In this document: positions 59,253 to 64,000 of the stretch, one piece after another | How the letters are laid out: every line of letters begins with the position of its first letter | Position numbering within the stretch: the stretch's first letter is position 1 | NCBI GenBank assembly: GCA_023229825.1 | Contig: JALNYN010000003.1 | Span: forward strand, 17,178 to 81,177 | Source of the DNA: Minisyncoccota bacterium | GTDB lineage: Bacteria; Patescibacteriota; Minisyncoccia; Phycocordibacterales; CAIJYI01 | Direction: 5' to 3' | DNA: 64,000 nucleotides | Position numbers and translations under genes: made by a program | The notes under the pieces: generated by a model | What the model was told of the DNA's origin: nothing | Seen by the model: the letters and a program-made list of their open reading frames with translations, nothing else | The model's database searches: none

Positions 59253-59405
59253 ATAAAATAATCTAACAATATATAATTTCCAAATTCGAATACGACAAGT
59301 TTATCACACTGACTCTGGATTCCCCTGTTCAGGGGAATGACGACGAGGACGTTGTTATAATTATTCTATTTTCCATTCTCAATTTTCTATTATCTTTTTA
59401 CTATC

Positions 59406-60026
59406 ATGGACCCCATTTCTTCATTGATCGAAAGTTTTAGTAAATTCCCGGGCATCGGGCCGCGGCAGGCGAAACGGTTCGTTTATTTTCTGCTTGCCAA
59501 AGACCCGGCGTTTCGCGAGGATTTTTCTTTGGCGATGATCCGGCTTGGCGAAGAAATTACGCAGTGTGTTTCTTGTTTTCGCTACTTTCAAAAGATCCAT
59601 GAAAAGAACGGAAATTGTCCGATCTGCGCCGACGCATCCCGCGATGCTTCAAAATTACTCGTTATTGAAAAAGATGTCGATTTCGAAAATATACAGAAAA
59701 TGAGAATCTGGGACGGAATGTATTTCATCCTCGGCGGTTCCCTGCCGGTACTTGAAAAAGAACCGACCAAGAAGATCCGCTCCAAAGAACTTTTTTATGC
59801 TGTTCAAGAAAGAGCGAAAAACGGAACTTTGAAAGAGATCGTTCTCGCCATGAGCGCCACGACCGAAGGAGAAAATACGCTGCAGTATCTCGACACGATC
59901 CTCCCTCCGCTCGCGGAAAAATACGAGTTAAAGATCACCGCTCTCGGACGCGGTCTTTCTTCCGGAACAGAGCTCGAATATTCCGATCCCGACACCATGA
60001 AAAATGCGCTCACGAACCGACGATAA
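59406..60026 (+). CDS. recR: Recombination mediator RecR
   Basis: 206 aa. Helix-hairpin-helix (FPGIGPRQAKRFVYFLL), C4 zinc site (CVSCFRYF, CPIC), Toprim domain (LLVIEKDVDFENIQ) and ALGRGLSSGTELEYSDPDTM. It works with RecO/RecF to load RecA. Complete and typical length. Confidence 0.95.
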   Translation: MDPISSLIESFSKFPGIGPRQAKRFVYFLLAKDPAFREDFSLAMIRLGEEITQCVSCFRYFQKIHEKNGNCPICADASRDASKLLVIEKDVDFENIQKMRIWDGMYFILGGSLPVLEKEPTKKIRSKELFYAVQERAKNGTLKEIVLAMSATTEGENTLQYLDTILPPLAEKYELKITALGRGLSSGTELEYSDPDTMKNALTNRR

Positions 60027-60029
60027 AAA

Positions 60030-60055
60030 ATAGCCCCAACACCGGTTGGGGCTAT
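60030..60055. terminator. Terminator between recR and the 56-aa gene
   Basis: ATAGCCCCAAC / GTTGGGGCTAT, loop ACCG. Confidence 0.92.
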
Positions 60056-60070
60056 TTGATCACTGCAAGA

Positions 60071-60241
60071 TCACAAAACTACTTCTACCGTTATATTACA
60101 ACCCAGTCTATTCGCAGCCCGAAGCGCAAGCTCTTTTTGAGCATCGCTTTTTACAACAATAACAGTATCGTCATCTGCAGTTTTAATTATCTTTGCCAAT
60201 TCAACGCCCCAATTATTAGCGGGGACTTGTACTCTTTTCAT
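60071..60241 (-). CDS. Small soluble protein (56 aa)
   Basis: Begins MKRVQVPANNWGVELAKIIK, continues TADDDTVIVVKSDAQKELAL and ends NITVEVVL: a beta-alpha-beta pattern. AGGAG lies 7 nt upstream of the ATG and a terminator follows. I recognise no family. Confidence 0.65.
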   Translation of the reverse strand: MKRVQVPANNWGVELAKIIKTADDDTVIVVKSDAQKELALRAANRLGCNITVEVVL

Positions 60242-60316
60242 CTCGACTCTCCTCTTGTTAAGAACCCATCATAGATGTATAACCTATATATATGATTTTG
60301 TCAATCATCAAAAATA

Positions 60317-61654
60317 TTATGAATTGGTTTGTGAGAGAGCGGGAATGTTGGTTTGCGCCCATTCGATAATGGGATCTAAATATCCACTGAGATAGGCGTG
60401 CATGCCGGTCGCGCCAATAACAAATCCCATGAGGAGCATGATCGTGCCGAGAAGTTTCCTTCCTCTCGGAGGGTCGAGACGTTTTATTATCGGATGCTGC
60501 ACCGGCATGGATACGGTCGAAGCACCGGGCAATTTTTGTCCGACGCCGAACGCCGCCGCACCGCGCGAAGGCTCCATGGTTTTTTTGACTCCCCCAGTAA
60601 GAGAACTTGCCGCCAAGGCTCCCGGCGTCGGCGTCATTCCGGATTGAAGATGCGGAGAAAGCTCCGGTTTCGCAGAACCGGCCGCCGCGGACAAAGGATG
60701 AGGCTCTGCACTCTCCGGTTTCTTACCGAATGACGCAAAAAAACTCGAGGCAGAAGGTTCCATTCCTTTTTCCGTTGCCAATATATTTGGCGCATCGGGC
60801 GATTTTCCGCCAAAAAGCTGGGCACCGAGCTTGCTTCCTGAAAACATACCCGTCTTTCCTTCCGGTTTTGCCATGTCGTTGCCCGAGATGACCATTTGCG
60901 AGATAGGGTCCGAAACAGGGTTAGCACTCTCTGGAGGTTTTTGCTGGAACGTTCCGAGTCGGGCGGATGCAAAATTAGGAGCTTGTGATGGTTCAAGTGT
61001 TTTAGTGCCCGGAAACGCGGAGTTTACCGCTCCCGAAAATTGCGGAGCCGTCGGCGATCCCGGCATGGAAGGTTTCCGTCCCATCGGGTCTGCATTTGAC
61101 ATCGGTGATGCGCTTAACCCTTGTATTTTTTCGAGAGCAGAAAGACCCGAAGAATTTGGCGACATTTTCGACTGAGAGATCGAAACGGGCGTTTGCGCTA
61201 TAGGACCTGAAGAAAATGCGCGAGGCGAAGCTGACGGTGATCCGCTGATCGAGATCGGAGCGTTCGGCGCGCGCGGCTCAAGCGTTTTCTCGGTAAGCGG
61301 CGAGAGCGGAGAGGACATTCCGGGCGATACTGAAATGGGGGTGGAAGACACGATATCTTTTGAAACCGAGATCGGCTCGATCTTTGGCTGCATCGGATTC
61401 GAAAATTCCGCGTTCAAAGTCTGAGCTGCTGTCGGTTCGGGTGTCTGGGCGCCAAGAGGTGAAGCCGCCGGTGCAGCAGCCATGTTCATCGCGCTTTTCA
61501 TTGAACTTCCGGCAATGTCCATCGTATCAAAAGCTTCTTCGACATCGCCGCCATTCCATCCGCCGTGAGTAACGAGCATATCGGTGATCTGTTCTCTTGT
61601 CGAGCCTTGCGCCATTCGGTCTTTTATAAAAGTTAAAAGTTCGTTGTTTATCAT
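60317..61654 (-). CDS. Low-complexity protein with N-terminal UBA-like helix bundle and C-terminal membrane helix
   Basis: 445 aa. Residues 1-45 (LTFIKDRMAQGSTREQITDM, THGGWNGGDVEEAF) form the short helical domain often found at the N-terminus of CPR proteins. About 50-390 is Pro/Ser/Ala-rich with repeating EPS/EPR words (TLEPRAPNAPISIS, TLEPSQAPNFAS, TMEPSRGAAAFG). One membrane helix (LLGTIMLLMGFVIGATGMHA) lies near the end. Probably a long flexible tether on the membrane; role unknown. Confidence 0.75.
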   Translation of the reverse strand: MINNELLTFIKDRMAQGSTREQITDMLVTHGGWNGGDVEEAFDTMDIAGSSMKSAMNMAAAPAASPLGAQTPEPTAAQTLNAEFSNPMQPKIEPISVSKDIVSSTPISVSPGMSSPLSPLTEKTLEPRAPNAPISISGSPSASPRAFSSGPIAQTPVSISQSKMSPNSSGLSALEKIQGLSASPMSNADPMGRKPSMPGSPTAPQFSGAVNSAFPGTKTLEPSQAPNFASARLGTFQQKPPESANPVSDPISQMVISGNDMAKPEGKTGMFSGSKLGAQLFGGKSPDAPNILATEKGMEPSASSFFASFGKKPESAEPHPLSAAAGSAKPELSPHLQSGMTPTPGALAASSLTGGVKKTMEPSRGAAAFGVGQKLPGASTVSMPVQHPIIKRLDPPRGRKLLGTIMLLMGFVIGATGMHAYLSGYLDPIIEWAQTNIPALSQTNS

Positions 61655-61734
61655 AAAGGAGGTGATTTAGTTTGTGGCTAAATTCACTTTAATAATACCA
61701 CATCTTTACCTAAGTTATGATTGTTTTGGTGGAT

Positions 61735-61853
61735 AACTGTTAACAAATTAAAAAGTAAAAATGAAAAAGGAAAAAGGTTCGCACGTCGTCGTTAATTTTT
61801 ACTTTTACCTTGTCGTTTTTAGTTTTTCTTTTTTCCCTTTTAAATTAAGAATA
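61735..61853. repeat. R4-type inverted words
   Basis: AAAAAGTAAAAATGAAAAAG and TTTTTACTTTTACCTTG...TTTTTCTTTTTTCCC flank a GGTTCGCACGTCGTCG core. Confidence 0.6.
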
Positions 61854-61854
61854 T

Positions 61855-63411
61855 TTAAAATTCCCTCAAGATCGACAGTGACGCTCCCAGAGTGTTGAGC
61901 CTCGCGATAAGATCCTCATATCCTCGATTGATCGAATAGATATTGCGCAGCACGGATACTCCATCGGCGGCGAGCATTCCGATCAGCAGTATCGCTGCCG
62001 GACGGAGGGCGGGCGGACAAATCACCTCGGCAGCGCGAAGTTTTGTCGGACCGGTGATGTACAGACGGTGTGGATCGGCGAGAACCGTATCGGCCCCGAG
62101 TTTGTCGAGGTCTTTCGTATGGATCGCGCGCTTTTCGTATACCCAATCGTGAATAAGCGTAGTTCCTTTGGCCTGCGTCGCAATAACCGCAAAAAACGGA
62201 AGATTATCAATATTGAGCCCCGGGTACGGCCGCGCGTCTATCTTTTCATCGAGCGCCGTCAGTATGGAAGGCGATGTTTTTATATCGACTAAATTGGTCT
62301 GTCCATTCAGCGCTTTGTAGCGTTTCAAAATTTTGTATTTGAACCCCATTTTTTCGAGTTTCAAAAGTTCTATTTCCAGAAAATCGATCGGACAGCGTTC
62401 AATGGTGAGCGAAGATCTCGTGACGATCGCGGCCGCCAAAAAAAACATTGATTCGATCGGATCTTCGGACAGATAATAGGTTACCGGCATTTTTATTTCC
62501 TTCACACCATGGACCGTAATGGTGGTCGTGCCGATACCCTCGATCTTCACGCCGCATTTTTCGAGAAAGAAACATACTTCCTGACCCATGTAATTCGATG
62601 AAGCGTATTTGATGATCGTCTTCCCGGGAATGAGCGCGGCCGCAATGATCGCGTTTTCGGTTACCGTGTCTCCGGATTCATACAGTACGATCTCGGCAGG
62701 ATGCAGCTTCTCCGCTTTTACCTCATATCGTTTTTCTGTCGTCGCTACCTGAACGCCAAAATTCTCCAGCGCAAAAAGATGCGGTTTCACCGTGCGGGAA
62801 CCGAGCTTGCACCCTCCCGGCTGAGGCAAAGAAAAGCGTTTGAAATGATGGATCAGCGATCCGATCAACATCACGATGCTTCGAGTTTTCTGCGCGGCCG
62901 CGATATCGATCTTCGAGAGATCTATTTTTTCCGGCGGCTTGATCTCGAGATCATTTCCCGACCATTTCACCGATACCCCGATCGATTGGAGAACCTCAAC
63001 CATACGATGCACCTCCTCGATCTTCGGAACATTCTTTATTGTGGTTTTGTCTTTATTGAGAAGCGATGCCGCGAGAAGCCCCATAGCTCCGTTTTTCGAC
63101 GTTTTGGTCACGATCGTGCCGGAAAGTTTTTTCCCTCCTTCAACGCGGACATTAAGCGAACCATTCGACACATTCATAATATCGCGATTCAAAGCATTGC
63201 TGATCTTACTGATCATTTCCGTGGAAATATTCTGCTCCCCCCTCTCGATCCTCGCGATCGCGCTCTGCGTCGTACCGATCTTCCCCGCCAATTCTTCCTG
63301 TGTGACGCCGACTTCCTGGCGAAGTTTGGAAATAAGGCGGCCGATAACTCCGAGATACGATTCGATCGAAAATTGTTCTGCTGAAACTTTCTCCATGGTG
63401 TTTGTTTTCAT
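61855..63411 (-). CDS. MurA-family enolpyruvyl transferase fused to an N-terminal HTH domain
   Basis: 518 aa. Residues 20-77 are an XRE helix-turn-helix (VGVTQEELAGKIGTTQSAIA, RIERGEQNIS). Residues 85-518 are the EPSP/MurA two-domain barrel: TSKNGAMGLLAASLL (K106, PEP-binding Lys), LPQPGGCKLGSRTVKPH with catalytic C201, and RPYPGLNIDNLPFFAVIA. MurA starts peptidoglycan synthesis by moving enolpyruvate to UDP-GlcNAc and is a target pathway of zeta toxins. The fusion suggests self-regulation or DNA binding in response to substrate. It may be a paralogue rather than the housekeeping MurA. Confidence 0.88.
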   Translation of the reverse strand: MKTNTMEKVSAEQFSIESYLGVIGRLISKLRQEVGVTQEELAGKIGTTQSAIARIERGEQNISTEMISKISNALNRDIMNVSNGSLNVRVEGGKKLSGTIVTKTSKNGAMGLLAASLLNKDKTTIKNVPKIEEVHRMVEVLQSIGVSVKWSGNDLEIKPPEKIDLSKIDIAAAQKTRSIVMLIGSLIHHFKRFSLPQPGGCKLGSRTVKPHLFALENFGVQVATTEKRYEVKAEKLHPAEIVLYESGDTVTENAIIAAALIPGKTIIKYASSNYMGQEVCFFLEKCGVKIEGIGTTTITVHGVKEIKMPVTYYLSEDPIESMFFLAAAIVTRSSLTIERCPIDFLEIELLKLEKMGFKYKILKRYKALNGQTNLVDIKTSPSILTALDEKIDARPYPGLNIDNLPFFAVIATQAKGTTLIHDWVYEKRAIHTKDLDKLGADTVLADPHRLYITGPTKLRAAEVICPPALRPAAILLIGMLAADGVSVLRNIYSINRGYEDLIARLNTLGASLSILREF

Positions 63412-63540
63412 GCCATAATGAAATTGAGATGATAATAAACAATTATATCATATATGCTATATCACGCAATAAGGGGAAAGGATCAAAAGAAATAAAAGAT
63501 CAAGAAGCGATTTTGTTGTTCGCTGACTATCCGCGGCCTG

Positions 63541-63879
63541 CTGTAAATTCTAGCATATGCGTAATAGCCGGATTAATTTGGTTGATAACACCGTCGTTTT
63601 AGTTCGGTAGCGCAAGCCTTTTTTGACGTTTTTTGACACAATTCGCGTGTATGAAAAAAATACATGCGAAATCGTCATGTTGCGAAGTTGAAATCAACAA
63701 TTTTGATCGCAAAAATAATATATGAATATCTGTATACGAATGAAAATATAACGCGATCACAGTATCGTCGCCGGACTGGGGTTGTACCCCTGTCCGAAAC
63801 ATTTGGAGGCTTCGTTTATGGTTAATTTGAAGCACAACTCGATCAAGGTCGCCAAACGTTTCGGACGGGGTTACAAACC
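63541..63879. mobile_element. Truncated MITE, reverse copy of 31475-31930
   Basis: Begins CTGTAAATTCTAGCATATGC then GTAATAGCCGGATTAATTTG, follows the interior of the 31475 element in reverse, and stops inside the R1 hairpin at ACAAACC. The sequence from 63880 (CTAGTGTCCGGTTAAATTTA) is unrelated to the first copy and may be the end of another element continuing past the window. 63412-63540 holds no gene. Confidence 0.8.
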
Positions 63880-63909
63880 ACTAGTGTCCGGTTAAATTTA
63901 TCACTTTTC

Positions 63910-63939
63910 AAAACGGCTTTTCATTAAAGCCGTTTTTTT
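63910..63939 (+). terminator. Terminator near the right edge
   Basis: AAAACGGCTTT / AAAGCCGTTTT, loop TCATT, T7. Confidence 0.85.
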
Positions 63940-64000
63940 GTGTTTTTCCATTTTACGATTTGAATTGAAATCAGTGGTATCCTAAAGGTGTGTTGTAATA

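Noticed and set aside
61675..61737. 20-codon ORF after a perfect Shine-Dalgarno site (GTG start)
   Set aside because: Spacing to the GTG is too long and no terminator or conservation is visible.
1..64000. tRNA, rRNA, tmRNA or RNase P genes
   Set aside because: I looked for cloverleaf ends and conserved rRNA words on both strands and saw none that hold up.
1..64000. Alternative genetic code (TGA as Gly or Trp)
   Set aside because: TGA ends several secure genes at the expected length, for example cas2, so the standard bacterial code applies.

Overview
The window looks like a chromosomal segment of a Candidate Phyla Radiation (Patescibacteria, Parcubacteria/Moranbacteria-like) bacterium. Reasons: compact housekeeping genes with short spacers, TGA used as an ordinary stop, CPR-style small ORFans and intergenic hairpin repeats, and a Cas12a that by memory most resembles Parcubacteria Cas12a proteins. 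This placement is an inference from gene content; no rRNA gene is present to confirm it.

Layout. 1-6.5 kb is an accessory stretch: a CYTH protein, a membrane-tethered methyltransferase, a zeta-toxin operon, and an island of small, mostly Shine-Dalgarno-led ORFans including a tandem pair of stand-alone HEAGH (FtsH-peptidase-like) proteins. 6.5-15.1 kb is housekeeping: DEDDh exonuclease, RlmN, MscL, M13 peptidase, PyrH, cyclophilin, Nudix, SpoIIM-like, HIT-like and GIY-YIG proteins. 15.1-25.3 kb is a complete type V-A CRISPR-Cas locus (cas12a, cas4, cas1, cas2, a 37-repeat array) bounded by a dinD remnant on the left and a Panacea/RelE-type toxin-antitoxin pair on the right. 25.7-31.4 kb (minus strand) is a cell-wall cluster: MraY, FtsW, MurG and an M23 peptidase. 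32-34.5 kb holds SufU, SufC, SufT-like and Dus. 34.8-40.2 kb (minus) holds a membrane-anchored Clp-type ATPase with a degenerate first P-loop, FtsQ and SerS. 40.5-63.4 kb mixes small ORFans, a Pif1-like helicase, PurF, superoxide dismutase, a beta-barrel-like exported protein, VanY, Smr, two glycosyltransferases, DedA, a hydrolase, a PurD-like protein, DnaB, RecR, a low-complexity membrane protein and an HTH-MurA fusion.

The most interesting signal is non-coding. Between the dinD remnant and cas12a, 15465-15602 folds on paper into three long helices of 18, 12 and 18 bp in the order A-B-C-B'-A'-C', so the third helix crosses the other two. The third helix ends in a U6 run, so the element can be read as a large pseudoknot RNA or as a terminator/antiterminator switch in front of cas12a. 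The CRISPR leader also carries two hairpins that share bases and exclude each other.

Two gene-start styles coexist. At least sixteen genes, mostly core ones, have a TATAAT-like -10 box 6-8 nt before the ATG, which implies leaderless mRNAs. The small ORFans and a few others have clear AGGAGG-type sites. Four families of intergenic inverted repeats are scattered through the window, including a 456-bp MITE with about 49-bp terminal inverted repeats and a truncated second copy at the right edge. One AT-rich family supplies the last codons of two housekeeping genes.
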